DNA of 64,000 bases, taken from the NCBI GenBank assembly GCA_964421085.1, contig CAYQVO010000014.1:1-64000 (forward strand). The letters are read 5' to 3'. Source of the stretch: CAYQVO01 sp964421085. Lineage in GTDB: Bacteria; Bdellovibrionota_C; UBA2361; CAYQVO01. Shown one piece after another: positions 45,327 through 54,450 of this stretch (positions are counted from its first letter, which is position 1; every line of letters starts with the position of its first letter). The position numbers and the translations under genes are program-made. Under the pieces are notes generated by a model that worked only from the letters and a program-made list of their open reading frames with translations, made no database searches and was not told the DNA's origin.

Positions 45327-46325
45327 ATGGGGCTGATTCCCGCCGATATAGATGAAATCCGGGTGGCTGTCGTCGGGATGGGCAAGATGGGCAATGCACA
45401 TCTTCTTGGGCTCCGGGAACTGTGCGCGGGCAAGTGCGAAGACTACTACAAGGGCAATGTGTGTGAGCTTGCACACAGGCTGAAGATCTGCGGACTCTGC
45501 GACAGAAGCTGGAGCAGCAGACTGTCCTACAAGGACTATAATCTCTTCACGTCTCCGGAAGTCCTGATCAGGGAGGCCAGACCGCATCTCGCTGTCATAT
45601 CGACTCCGACAAAGACTCATTTTGAACTCGCTGAACAGTGTCTTTCTCACGGCATTCATACGCTCGTTGAAAAGCCGGTCACGACCACGTGCGCAGAGCT
45701 TCGGTTCCTTCTTGATCTCGCGGAGCAGCGCGAATGCCGCCTGATGGCCGGGCACGTTGAAAGATACAATCCGGTTTCTATCAAACTCGTTTCGCTTCTG
45801 AGCCCGCTTCGCCCTCCTTTCGCCTATTCTTTCATTCGGACACAGAAGAGGCCGGAACGGATTCCTGACGATATCGTCACAGACAAGATCATTCACGATC
45901 TCGATCTCTCTCTGTGTTTTTTCGGGCCGGTAAAGGATGTTGTTCTCGTCGACGTGAAAAAGGTGGACAATCTGATTTGCGAAGCATGCGTCGAACTTTC
46001 ACACGAAAACGGAAGCTGCGGGACGGTGCTCGTGTCGTGGCTTGTAGAGCGAGACGTTGTCAGGCGGCGTGTGTGTATTGAGAACCGGGATCATTCGTTC
46101 GAAGGCGACTTTTCGCGGAAGCGTCTTTTTGTCGATGGACAGGAGACTTCCTGCGCAGTGGAAGGCATGAGCCGACCTGCGAATAACCAGATCAAAGACG
46201 AGCTCGTGGACTTTCTGGCGTATTCTTCCGAATGGCCGGGTCCCGGTCCCAGATTCGCGCCGCTGCTGTCCGTGGAGGAAATTATCCAGGTAGCCGAACT
46301 TATCGAAAAAATAAACACCGGCTGA
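45327..46325 (+). CDS. Gfo/Idh/MocA-family oxidoreductase
   Basis: 332 residues. The Rossmann motif is VVGMGKMGNAHL near residue 15, followed by VISTPTKTHFELAEQCLSHG and HTLVEKPVTTTCAE, the standard EKP motif of the family. GHVERYNP and DIVTDKIIHDLDL provide the catalytic Tyr/His region. The family oxidises or isomerises sugars and related compounds with NAD(P), often in surface-sugar biosynthesis. It starts 12 bases after the GroES-like gene and ends 60 bases from the convergent deacetylase-like gene. Confidence 0.82.
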   Translation: MGLIPADIDEIRVAVVGMGKMGNAHLLGLRELCAGKCEDYYKGNVCELAHRLKICGLCDRSWSSRLSYKDYNLFTSPEVLIREARPHLAVISTPTKTHFELAEQCLSHGIHTLVEKPVTTTCAELRFLLDLAEQRECRLMAGHVERYNPVSIKLVSLLSPLRPPFAYSFIRTQKRPERIPDDIVTDKIIHDLDLSLCFFGPVKDVVLVDVKKVDNLICEACVELSHENGSCGTVLVSWLVERDVVRRRVCIENRDHSFEGDFSRKRLFVDGQETSCAVEGMSRPANNQIKDELVDFLAYSSEWPGPGPRFAPLLSVEEIIQVAELIEKINTG

Positions 46326-46385
46326 CACACGGCAGTGAACCCGCCAGCTCACAAAGCGTTTCTCCGTGTAATGCCGGTTGAAACC

Positions 46386-47174
46386 TCAGGCACCCTGATT
46401 CTGCTTGAAACAAGGAGTCCCCGGATTACGTTGCGCAGTGGATATGCAGTCGCAAACGAAACGGAGAAAAGCGCGTTGCAGAGGAGTTTGACGAACTCGC
46501 TCGACTTCATCCGAAAATGACGCAATCGGGGGAGCTGAAGAGAGAAAATCTTCGAGCATCACAAACTCCGTCCGGCTGACTGTGCCCGGATGAATACATA
46601 TGGTAATGGAACCGATCGGCAGCCATTTCGCCCATTTTGTCCGCCAGAACTGCTGGGGAACGAAGATGAGGCCCTCTTCTTTGTACGGGAAAAGTGAAAT
46701 CCCGTCTGATACCGCCGTGAAACCCGCCAGCTTCAAGGCCCGCAGCGTATTCAGATCGTAAGAATGTCTTGGAGCGATCCACCATGAGGTGTCGATCCCT
46801 TCATCCATCAGGATTTCTCTGCCGGCCCGGATCCTTCTCAGCTGTTCTTCGAACGGTTTGCCGACGAATTCCGTTTTGTCGCTTTTTCGCTGGTGAAGTC
46901 CCTGATCGATTGAGGAACCGGGGTTGGTGAGCACATGCGTGTATCCGTGCTGCGCAAATTCCGCCAGGTCCTGCGTCCGGAGTTCCCGCATTTTCCCCCA
47001 GAATCTCGGATTGGCCTCGTCGAAGCTCAGAGCAGGATCTTCGTTTTTCGGCACAATTCCGAGTAAAGGTTTCACCCCGAAGCGGCTGAACAATCCCATC
47101 AGCGTGTCGAACTGCCTCCAGTCCATTGTCTCTGTGATATCGTCAAGGCGAAACAGGCAGCGGCTTGTTATCAT
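46386..47174 (-). CDS. DUF2334 polysaccharide-deacetylase-like protein
   Basis: About 262 residues from ATG 47174, overlapping the upstream FemAB-like gene by 32 bases. The fold is of the NodB/carbohydrate esterase 4 type seen in DUF2334: CLFRLDDITETM with the early Asp pair, LGIVPKNEDP, HGYTHVL with the metal-binding histidines, and a later ITICIHPGTVSRTE. It may remove acetyl groups from a polysaccharide. The overlap implies co-expression with the acyltransferase, as in exopolysaccharide loci. Confidence 0.72.
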   Translation of the reverse strand: MITSRCLFRLDDITETMDWRQFDTLMGLFSRFGVKPLLGIVPKNEDPALSFDEANPRFWGKMRELRTQDLAEFAQHGYTHVLTNPGSSIDQGLHQRKSDKTEFVGKPFEEQLRRIRAGREILMDEGIDTSWWIAPRHSYDLNTLRALKLAGFTAVSDGISLFPYKEEGLIFVPQQFWRTKWAKWLPIGSITICIHPGTVSRTEFVMLEDFLSSAPPIASFSDEVERVRQTPLQRAFLRFVCDCISTAQRNPGTPCFKQNQGA

Positions 47175-47937
47175 ACTTGCATTTCCCTTTAATCCCGTTA
47201 AGTGCCGCAAGGATTCGTCCGATTCGATTTCCGGCGATGATACCCGTGTATTCGATTACTTCCCGGCCGCCGAACTCCCGCTTGAAGCGGGCAATGGAGT
47301 TTCGCTCCGGATCTGAATCGTCAATGGGCAGGCCGCCCAGGTCATAATGCAGGTAGCCTGCACGTTTGAACTCCGCCATCTCCTGCCAGTGGAGCAGCCG
47401 GTTCGCCCTTCCGATTGCGTTTCGATCCGTGCTTTCGGACAGGCTGCGGAAGTGAGAGGCTGAATAAAGGAGGCGCACCCGCTTCAGACTGCGGTCGCAC
47501 ACCCACGCATGGGCGGCAAGCACATTGCCGTCAGGCGCCTCGACAGAAGTGAGCGACAGGGCACGCTCGCCGTCCAGTGCTGAAAGCTTTTTCCGGTTGC
47601 AGAGCGGGAACTTCTTCTGCATGGCGAAATCATCGAAGTAACCGGCGAATGAGGCGATCTTTTCCTGATCAGGCTTCAAATCGACCCTGACCACGAACCC
47701 TTCACGCTCCGCCCGGCGAATTTTGTATCTGGTGTTGGATGACAGATCGCCGAAAATCATATCCTCGTCACGGGACAGGTCGACGATGGCAGTCTTAAAC
47801 GGGCGCATGCCTTCAGCTCTTTCACCGGCCTGAACGAAAAAAATAATCGTCGCGTTCCGGTCGATTATCGAAAGATCGAGCGCGAAAAAGATCTCCTTGA
47901 TGGGAATTCCGTATTTTGTTCTGTTAACGGCAATCAC
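47143..47937 (-). CDS. FemAB-like acyltransferase
   Basis: 264 residues from ATG 47937. The GNAT-type signature of FemAB/CelD proteins is present: SSNTRYKIRRAEREGFVVRV, a central HAWVCDRSLKRVRLLYSA, LHWQEMAEFKRAGYLHYDLG and RFKREFGG. Such proteins add amino acids or acyl groups to lipid-linked sugars or peptidoglycan, or modify exopolysaccharide. It is upstream of the deacetylase gene and follows two further acyltransferase genes in the same direction. Confidence 0.72.
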   Translation of the reverse strand: MIAVNRTKYGIPIKEIFFALDLSIIDRNATIIFFVQAGERAEGMRPFKTAIVDLSRDEDMIFGDLSSNTRYKIRRAEREGFVVRVDLKPDQEKIASFAGYFDDFAMQKKFPLCNRKKLSALDGERALSLTSVEAPDGNVLAAHAWVCDRSLKRVRLLYSASHFRSLSESTDRNAIGRANRLLHWQEMAEFKRAGYLHYDLGGLPIDDSDPERNSIARFKREFGGREVIEYTGIIAGNRIGRILAALNGIKGKCKYDNKPLPVSP

Positions 47938-48019
47938 AAAAGCGACACCTCCATATCTCCTCCGGCCTCAGTCCGTCCATGAGATCAGTTCTATGTTTTC
48001 TCACCTCGTCTCTCCACCA

Positions 48020-49156
48020 TCAGGCCGCTTCATGTTGAAGTCCGGAAAGGAAGGCATCCCTTTGTTTCAGCTTCTGCATGCAGATCCAGGGGAAAAGCCT
48101 GCTTCGGGTCACTATCGCCGAGAAGCGAAAGGTCTCATGCCTGTGGGTCGCCCAGTCGACTTTGTGCCGGGGCTCACCATGACTGGGATGCATTGCCAGG
48201 AGGTCGAAATCGTCGAACCCGAGCCCGAAATGGTGCTTGAACATTTCCGCCTGAAGCAGCACCCCTGGAGATACGGCCTGATATTCCTGGTCAAATGCGA
48301 TTTCTCTTTCGTAAACGTGGCGGCCATGTGTAAATACGAGCGAACCCGCCATGTCCTGCCCGTTCGCCGACCATATGAAGATGTGCGCGCTCGAAGATTC
48401 AGACAGCTCGCGGCACAGGGATCTGTAAAACTCGACGCGGCGGGGATTTGAAACCAGGGCAATACCTTGAGCAAGTTTACGGCTTTTCTTTTCTATTTCG
48501 CCGAACCGGCTCAGCCCATCCTTTGTTACCGACTCCCCCGAATAAACGATCAGCTCGGGAAAACCTGCTTTTCGTTCGGTAGCTCTCATGTGCCGCCGGA
48601 ACAGACGCTGCACGCCGGGCGGTCTGGATTCGAAATATTCTTTGAAACTTCCCCGGAGGGAAACGGAGTAGCCGATTCTGTCCCGCTCGAGGAAACAGGA
48701 ATACCGGGGACTTCCGGCGAATGGAGGAAATTGCTTTTTCAGTTCCATCTGATCCATCTCTGCAAGGTGAAGCACCTGCCACCGTCCCTTTTCGTGTTCG
48801 AGAAGGGTCTGCAGAGCCTTCCATACATAGTGGAGACTTATGGCAGTTGACACCCCTGGGCGGTCGCCTTCGCGGCACCCAAGCAACTCGGCTGCGACAT
48901 ACGAAATTCCCGCGTGCTTTTTTTTTGAAAAACAGAGAGGAACCACTCCGACAAGATCGCCGTTCCTCCGGAGTGTGACGATAAAGATCGAATCTGACGG
49001 CCGGAGCAGAAAACGGCATGTGTTCAGGATAAACTCATAACTCGAAAAGAAAGAAAGCTGCGGATTTTGCGCGTGCAGAGCTTTCCACTCCGCCTCAATG
49101 CCGGGTATCTGGTCGGGTTCCGTGATAGCCCATGCCGCCAGGTTCTGCTCATGCAC
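48020..49156 (-). CDS. CelD/BcsL-type acyltransferase (GNAT fold)
   Basis: 378 residues. A first GNAT-like half (FSSYEFILNTCRFLLRPSDS, VVPLCFSKKKHAGISYVAAE) is followed by a second half with YEREIAFDQEYQAVSPGVLL and FKHHFGLGFDDFDLLAMH. This matches the Acetyltransf_6 (CelD) layout found in cellulose and exopolysaccharide loci. The substrate is unknown. It lies 82 bases upstream of the FemAB-like gene. Confidence 0.72.
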   Translation of the reverse strand: MHEQNLAAWAITEPDQIPGIEAEWKALHAQNPQLSFFSSYEFILNTCRFLLRPSDSIFIVTLRRNGDLVGVVPLCFSKKKHAGISYVAAELLGCREGDRPGVSTAISLHYVWKALQTLLEHEKGRWQVLHLAEMDQMELKKQFPPFAGSPRYSCFLERDRIGYSVSLRGSFKEYFESRPPGVQRLFRRHMRATERKAGFPELIVYSGESVTKDGLSRFGEIEKKSRKLAQGIALVSNPRRVEFYRSLCRELSESSSAHIFIWSANGQDMAGSLVFTHGRHVYEREIAFDQEYQAVSPGVLLQAEMFKHHFGLGFDDFDLLAMHPSHGEPRHKVDWATHRHETFRFSAIVTRSRLFPWICMQKLKQRDAFLSGLQHEAA

Positions 49157-49225
49157 GATATTTCTCCTGTTGATTGACGGAAAGGTTTCTATGCCACGGA
49201 TGTCCGCCCAAAATAATGATAAAGA

Positions 49226-50461
49226 TCATCCGGCCGGTCCTCGTGAAATGTCCTGCGGATCCCCCCAGATCCTGTATTTCAGTTTTCGAAGAGAACTTCC
49301 TGCTTTAAGACTGAGCGCGCGAAGAAGAAGGCCCTTAAGTCCGGGGCGGAAAATATAAAGGTTGTTGTGCGCCCGCACCCTGGGTGTCCAGACGCACTTG
49401 TATTTTGCAAGCGGGCCGAGAAAATCGTACTTCGTAGCTTCGCAACTGCATAAATCGGCTATGATATGACGGACCAGCAGGTGTCCCGGCGAGCAGGTGC
49501 GGAATTCCTCATTATATGCGGCCTTTGGGGAGTAATAGCGTCTGCTCATCAGCAATCCGAATTCCATGGCCACCACTTCGTCCCCGCAGAAAAGAGAATA
49601 CATCCGGAACGCGCCCCGCACTGTTGCGGCTCTGGCCACCTGATCATAGAATTCTTTCTGCTGACTGTTCTGTGCTATTGCGCTTCCCGCACGCCCTTTC
49701 CATCCCGATTGCTCGAGCGAATAGAATCTGTGAAGCACGTCATCGCCTGCGGTGGTGGTGACCTTGAACGCGACAGGACCCAGCTTTTCGAGTTTTTTCT
49801 GATACTGTTTCAGTCGTGATCGCACCCCTTTTGTCTTCTCAGGACAGTGAAGGTATGGATTCCGGCTTTCAGGAGACAGTGGAAGAAAGGGGCTTCTGCG
49901 TGTCGGCCAGATGCCTGTATAAAAGCCTTCATTTTCTGCGCATGCAAGAATATTTTCGAAGGCTCCCCCCTCGGGCACGTCAAGAGCCTCGATCACTTCC
50001 CACTCGTCGTCTGACTTGAGCTGTTCCCATATTTTTCTGGAAGCCTCATACGAGTCGTCTGCCCCGTGAATCAGATCGAATCTGCAGGAGTGTATTCCCG
50101 AAAGACTTCTCAGCGTACGGGCTGGAATTCCCTTGAGGAAGGCGGGCGTTCGTATCATCGGCAGCACGCCTCTCAATTCGCAGTTCCGCCATGCGGAGAA
50201 AATGAGGAACCGGGAACGCGGCTCAAAGAACCGGGCAAAGGCATCGAACCATTCCGGCTGGAAAAAAGGCTCGCTGCACGCATCTTCCATGGCGAGACTG
50301 TGCCATTCTCTTGAAAGCCGCGCTATGCTCCCGCGGTCCGCGGTTTCGGCCCGTGACCGGAGAGAACAAGTTTCCTCCGGATCCGGTGCGTACTCCGCCC
50401 CTTTGATTTCCTGGGATGCCCTCATGCCGGCGAATCTATTCACACTTAAGAAAGGCGGCAT
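49226..50461 (-). CDS. CelD/BcsL-type acyltransferase (GNAT fold)
   Basis: About 411 residues from ATG 50461. The frame stays open further upstream, but there it has no family similarity and runs into the divergent recombinase region. It has the same layout as the 48020 gene: an N-terminal half with FFQPEWFDAFARFFEPRSRF and VLPMIRTPAFLKG, then SRYYSPKAAYNEE-like (actual RYYSPKAAYNEEFRTCSPGH) and KYDFLGPLAKYKCVW. The substrate is unknown. It is the first of three acyltransferase genes in a row. Confidence 0.72.
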   Translation of the reverse strand: MPPFLSVNRFAGMRASQEIKGAEYAPDPEETCSLRSRAETADRGSIARLSREWHSLAMEDACSEPFFQPEWFDAFARFFEPRSRFLIFSAWRNCELRGVLPMIRTPAFLKGIPARTLRSLSGIHSCRFDLIHGADDSYEASRKIWEQLKSDDEWEVIEALDVPEGGAFENILACAENEGFYTGIWPTRRSPFLPLSPESRNPYLHCPEKTKGVRSRLKQYQKKLEKLGPVAFKVTTTAGDDVLHRFYSLEQSGWKGRAGSAIAQNSQQKEFYDQVARAATVRGAFRMYSLFCGDEVVAMEFGLLMSRRYYSPKAAYNEEFRTCSPGHLLVRHIIADLCSCEATKYDFLGPLAKYKCVWTPRVRAHNNLYIFRPGLKGLLLRALSLKAGSSLRKLKYRIWGDPQDISRGPAG

Positions 50462-50504
50462 CCTAATCGACTTATTTCGGGAGGACACATGATCACCATC
50501 ACTA

Positions 50505-51608
50505 ATGCAGCCGTCAACTGGTCCTGCATTCGCGCCGCCGCCACAAAAAGTATCCCCCTTGACACGAACCCTTTCTCCTCTCAATCTTTCCAGTGTGGAT
50601 GCATTTTCTTTGTCGCTTTCGGGCTCCGTCACCTCCAGGGACCTCGATCGGGTGCCTTTTGGTTCCGTTGTGCAGTATTACGTGCAGTACTACGCCTCCG
50701 GTTCGAGCCACACGGCCAAAGCAAAGAAACTTGATCTGCAGCACTTTGTAAACTTTCTTCAGTCGCTTAAAGGTTACGGCAAACCGGAAAAGATCAGGCT
50801 CTCGGACTGGGACCACACATCAGTCCACCGCTTCGTAGAAGACTGTTTGAACCACGGCGAAGCGCCGGCGACAGTCTCTCGACGGCTGGCAACTCTCAAG
50901 CACATGGGACGGACACTCGCAGAAAGGATTTCCGGATTCGTCAATCCGGCGCGCGAAGTGAAATCGCCGAAGCTTCGCGCTCCTGTGCCAAAGGCGCTTT
51001 CACCGGTGGAGATCAAGTCCATAAAGGAAAAGGCGAACCTCAGGCGCAAAGAAAAGGACTCGTTCATCCGCCTGAGAAATCAGATTCTCTTTGAGTTCAT
51101 GCTGGACACGGGATTGAGGGCTGATGAGGTTCGTCTTCTCAAACTGTCGCATGTCGATTCGGAACTCGAGTGGATCCAAAGTGTACGGACGAAGGGAAAG
51201 CAGTACAGGAACGTATACATAACTTCCGTCATGCGTCCGCGCCTGAAGAAATACCTCGAAGTCCGGGAGGAACAGCTCAAGAAGTTTTATGCAAAGCTCA
51301 CCCTCTCGCAGAGCAGGAGTCTCGCGCTTTTTATAAGCACCTATAATGCGACCCCGGCTGATCCTGGAAGCTTCTTCATGGGCGCAAAGACAATTTGGCG
51401 CGCAGTAAACGAACTGTCACGGGAGGTGCAGCTTCATCCGCACCTGCTCCGGCACTCATACGCGATTGATCTGCTGAAGAACACACGGGACGTGAGGCTC
51501 GTCGCGCAGGCTCTCGGCCACAGCGACGTCCGGATTACCATGCGCTATACTGAGCGGGCCGAAGAAGATATCGCGCAGGCGCTCGAGAAGGCGAGAAAGA
51601 GCGGTTGA
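50505..51608 (+). CDS. Tyrosine recombinase (Xer/integrase family)
   Basis: 367 residues. The catalytic residues of the family are all visible: Arg in DTGLRADEVRLL, Lys in VRTKGKQYRNVY, His and Arg in HPHLLRHSYAIDLL, His in LGHSDVRIT, and Tyr in MRYTERAEED. The core-binding domain is VVQYYVQYYASGSSHTAKAK onward. It is longer than XerC/XerD because of about 50 N-terminal residues. The good GGAGGAC site upstream fits an ATG at 50489 in another frame, so the start is uncertain. I see no attachment-site repeat. It may be a chromosomal Xer or an element integrase. Confidence 0.85.
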   Translation: MQPSTGPAFAPPPQKVSPLTRTLSPLNLSSVDAFSLSLSGSVTSRDLDRVPFGSVVQYYVQYYASGSSHTAKAKKLDLQHFVNFLQSLKGYGKPEKIRLSDWDHTSVHRFVEDCLNHGEAPATVSRRLATLKHMGRTLAERISGFVNPAREVKSPKLRAPVPKALSPVEIKSIKEKANLRRKEKDSFIRLRNQILFEFMLDTGLRADEVRLLKLSHVDSELEWIQSVRTKGKQYRNVYITSVMRPRLKKYLEVREEQLKKFYAKLTLSQSRSLALFISTYNATPADPGSFFMGAKTIWRAVNELSREVQLHPHLLRHSYAIDLLKNTRDVRLVAQALGHSDVRITMRYTERAEEDIAQALEKARKSG

Positions 51609-51624
51609 ATCGATAAACGAAGGG

Positions 51625-52236
51625 TCATCCAACAGGCACAGGCACAACCGCGGGTGCATACTGCATAAGATGAAAATCAGGAGTCGGAGACGGAGGAGCC
51701 GACCAGATCAAAAATTCCTGATCCGGAGTGTTGACTATCGCCGTTATGAACATTCGCGAAGCAGGGCTGAAGCCGATGTCGACCTTGAGCTCGCTTCTTG
51801 GGATACTCATTCCCCAGAAAGCCCGTTTGTCTCCGCATTTTGAGAATGTTTTTACTCCATTCATCCCGCAGTTCACGCCAGTTCTCTCCCTGTACGCCGA
51901 AAAGTGGGCGCTCCACCAGCGGCCGTCCGGAGAAAGATTGAATTCCTGGTAGGAACCGGCTGTGTCGGATTTGATAAAGAACTCGGCAACGTCATCCTCC
52001 CACAACCCTTCGAAGAATTCGTTTTTGTGAGGCGCCGGGGGGTTTTTCAGAGCGAGGCCCGGGCCGACCGGCATCGATGCATGATAGTGAATGCGCTCCG
52101 GATCAACTGCGAAAACAAAATGAACATCCCAGTCCGTTATCTTTCCTTCCCAGTCTCCTGCAAGAACCAGAGGGTTGAGCGATGCGACCTGACCGGCGCT
52201 GAGTGGTACGGGCGAGATGTATACGGGCAGATCCAT
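51625..52236 (-). CDS. CBM9-like carbohydrate-binding protein
   Basis: 203 residues from ATG 52236, two bases after the galK stop, so translation is probably coupled; the GGAG at the end of galK serves as its site. The protein looks beta-rich, with LAGDWEGKITDWDVHFVFAV, DDVAEFFIKSDTAGSYQEFN and a later RMFITAIVNTPDQEFL, resembling the CBM9/DOMON-type fold. No signal peptide is visible, so it is probably cytoplasmic, an odd place for a carbohydrate-binding module. Confidence 0.6.
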   Translation of the reverse strand: MDLPVYISPVPLSAGQVASLNPLVLAGDWEGKITDWDVHFVFAVDPERIHYHASMPVGPGLALKNPPAPHKNEFFEGLWEDDVAEFFIKSDTAGSYQEFNLSPDGRWWSAHFSAYRERTGVNCGMNGVKTFSKCGDKRAFWGMSIPRSELKVDIGFSPASRMFITAIVNTPDQEFLIWSAPPSPTPDFHLMQYAPAVVPVPVG

Positions 52237-52238
52237 AT

Positions 52239-53537
52239 TCAGCTCCATACGAGTTGTGTCACGTTAACCGCTCCATAGGGCCTGATGCTCAGCACCATTG
52301 CCGCGTCTTTTCCGAAATACGGCTCGATGAACTTCGTATAGTCCGCCACGAGGTCCTCCCTGATGGCGACAAGGATGACACCTGCAAATCCCCCGCCGTG
52401 CACACGGCAGCCGCCGGGCGAATTGCGGGACTTGAGGAAGCACTCTGTAAGTACCAGCGAAATCGGAATGTCCTGGCTTTCAGGAATCCCGCTGTCGCTG
52501 CAGTTCTGCAGCACTCTCCATGAGGAGCTTCCTGAATCTGTAATCAGGCGGACAAACGCCGGAAAATCGCCCGAACGGAGCGCAGCTACCTGTTCATCCA
52601 CCCGGGCGTTCTCATTGAAGAAGTGCATTGCTCTGAGCACCGCGCGGTCGCCGCACGACTTCCGGAGCGATGGAATCTTCGCGAGAAAATCTTCGAATTT
52701 CACGTTGCATAGCTTTTTTGCTCCGAGCTCTTCGGCAACAGCCCACATTTCTCTCGGTATCGAAGCGTACTTCGGCGTAAGATTTCCGTGATCTCCGCCG
52801 GTGTGCACTACGAGGAATTTATACCCTTCCTTTGAAAAGTCGTACTGTATGGGAGTGACCGCCGGATTTTCAGGGTCCTTGAAATCAATGGTGATCAGAC
52901 CTCCCGTTCCGCATCCCATCTGATCAAGGAGACCCGATGGCTTGTCCCAGTAATTGTTCTCGGAGTACTGTCCTATCTTTGCAAGCTCAGGTATTGAGAC
53001 GCTGCCATTGTTGTAATAATGGTTGAGGATTTGAAGAAGCAGCATTTCAACCGCCGCCGAAGAACTGATGCCCGAGCCATTTGCGACATTGCTGGAGATG
53101 CATGCGTTGAAGCCGCCGATGTTGAATCCCCGCTTTTTCATTCCCGCTGCAAGACCGCGGAAGAGCGCCGTGCTTCCGTTCTCCAATCTCTTTCCAAGGT
53201 CGTCAAGGTCGATTGAAAAAATATCGGAATACCCGTCCGACAGAACCGTAATTTTGCCGCTGTTATCCGGTGCCGCAGCCGCGATTGTGTCGAGGCTTAT
53301 GCTCGAAGTGAGAACTTTTCCCCCGTTGTGATCGGTATGATTTCCCGTAATTTCAATCCGCCCCGGACTGCTGAAAAACTCTACAGCATCGTCTCCAAAC
53401 GCCTTCCCGAATTTTTCGAGCACAGATTTATAACGCGCGGCATTCGGCGCGACAGCATCCGCTCCGCCGTAAAGCGCGGTGAAAACTCTTTCAAGCCTTT
53501 TGGCATCGCCAAAAATATCCTGTTTCTGTGTCGCCAT
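52239..53537 (-). CDS. galK: Galactokinase
   Basis: 432 residues. The GHMP-kinase motifs are GRIEITGNHTDHNGG (the galactokinase signature, with N where many have E), the ATP-binding GSGISSSAAVEMLL, and the C-terminal GGCRVHGGGFAGVILV. SGLLDQMG carries the catalytic Asp. It phosphorylates galactose for the Leloir pathway or for UDP-galactose supply. No galT or galE is next to it. The CBM9-like gene is coupled downstream, and the DUF192 gene is 25 bases upstream. Confidence 0.85.
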   Translation of the reverse strand: MATQKQDIFGDAKRLERVFTALYGGADAVAPNAARYKSVLEKFGKAFGDDAVEFFSSPGRIEITGNHTDHNGGKVLTSSISLDTIAAAAPDNSGKITVLSDGYSDIFSIDLDDLGKRLENGSTALFRGLAAGMKKRGFNIGGFNACISSNVANGSGISSSAAVEMLLLQILNHYYNNGSVSIPELAKIGQYSENNYWDKPSGLLDQMGCGTGGLITIDFKDPENPAVTPIQYDFSKEGYKFLVVHTGGDHGNLTPKYASIPREMWAVAEELGAKKLCNVKFEDFLAKIPSLRKSCGDRAVLRAMHFFNENARVDEQVAALRSGDFPAFVRLITDSGSSSWRVLQNCSDSGIPESQDIPISLVLTECFLKSRNSPGGCRVHGGGFAGVILVAIREDLVADYTKFIEPYFGKDAAMVLSIRPYGAVNVTQLVWS

Positions 53538-53562
53538 ATGTCTTTCCCGATAGAAAAAACTT

Positions 53563-54072
53563 TCAGCGGGCAGAAGGAAGCGGAGATTTTATGTCGAGCA
53601 AGGCTCCGTTCCGAATTCCCCATTTATGTGACGAGCCCCCGGGAACCTCAACAACGTAAAGCGCCGCCCTGCCGACTCCTTTTGCTTCCTCACTTAGAAC
53701 TGGACGGTTTTCGAGAATGCCGACGACTTTCATATCTCTGCCCACATGAATCATATCGAGGGAAATGTATGTGTTCTTCATCCAGAAGGTGTGCTCCTTT
53801 TCAGCAGGAAAGATGAAGATCATTCCGCCATTTTCAGGAAGCTCCCTTCTGTACATAAGACCCTGAGATCGCCTGGCCGGTGTGCCGGCAGGCTCAAGAT
53901 AAAGGACAGGGCTTGTTTTTCCGTCCGGCATCACAAACTGCGCCTCTACAAGTGACGACAGCCTCCACCACCTCATGAACCACCACGTCCCCACCGCGAT
54001 TGCCGCGATGAAGACCACAAGAACAGCTGCCTGTTTGATGAGAAGTTTTCGCCGTCTTTCGTTTGTACCCAT
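53563..54072 (-). CDS. DUF192-family protein with N-terminal membrane anchor
   Basis: 169 residues. One membrane segment (about 12-34, LIKQAAVLVVFIAAIAVGTW) is followed by a periplasmic DUF192 domain. LEPAGTPARRSQGLMYRREL, GGMIFIFPAEKEHTFWMKNT and PLDMIHV-type (actual ISLDMIHVGRD) are typical of the family, whose function is unknown but often linked to the envelope or to sugars. It precedes galK on the minus strand. Confidence 0.78.
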   Translation of the reverse strand: MGTNERRRKLLIKQAAVLVVFIAAIAVGTWWFMRWWRLSSLVEAQFVMPDGKTSPVLYLEPAGTPARRSQGLMYRRELPENGGMIFIFPAEKEHTFWMKNTYISLDMIHVGRDMKVVGILENRPVLSEEAKGVGRAALYVVEVPGGSSHKWGIRNGALLDIKSPLPSAR

Positions 54073-54162
54073 ACCTCTCCCGCATGGTTGCCGCTTTCAA
54101 AATACACTGGATACCCCTTCAGTTCCATAAACGCAAGTACTTGAAATTTCTGTGTGAGAAAT

Positions 54163-54217
54163 AGGACACCCACTTTTCGGGACCCCCTGCCCCGGTCTCC
54201 CGAAAAGTGAGTGTCCT
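54163..54217. repeat. REP-like long hairpin
   Basis: Two 20-base arms (54163-54182 and 54198-54217) with one mismatch, a G.T wobble, and a 15-base C-rich loop. The arms contain GGACACCCACTTTTCGGGA or its complement, and a T-run follows. Sequence and size fit the REP elements of RAYT transposases. It lies between the start of the DUF192 gene and the TadE/G-like gene. The remaining intergenic bases to 54450 show no other feature I can name. Confidence 0.6.
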
Positions 54218-54450
54218 TTTTTCTGCTGTCGGTATCTGGTGTTTTGAGCACGTTTGGAAAAGATCCATCTCGTAATCCACTGTTCCCTGTTTTAGAAAAA
54301 AGGGGCTTCACCCCGCAACTTTCGAAGTCTTTTCACGAATACGGATTGAGGGCCAGACTTCACCCGCCCTGAACAAGTCGAAGGGCCAGGCTGAAGGGAT
54401 TGGCCGAAAGGATCGGCCCGGGGGAAAGCAGAAGAACAGGGGGGAAATTC

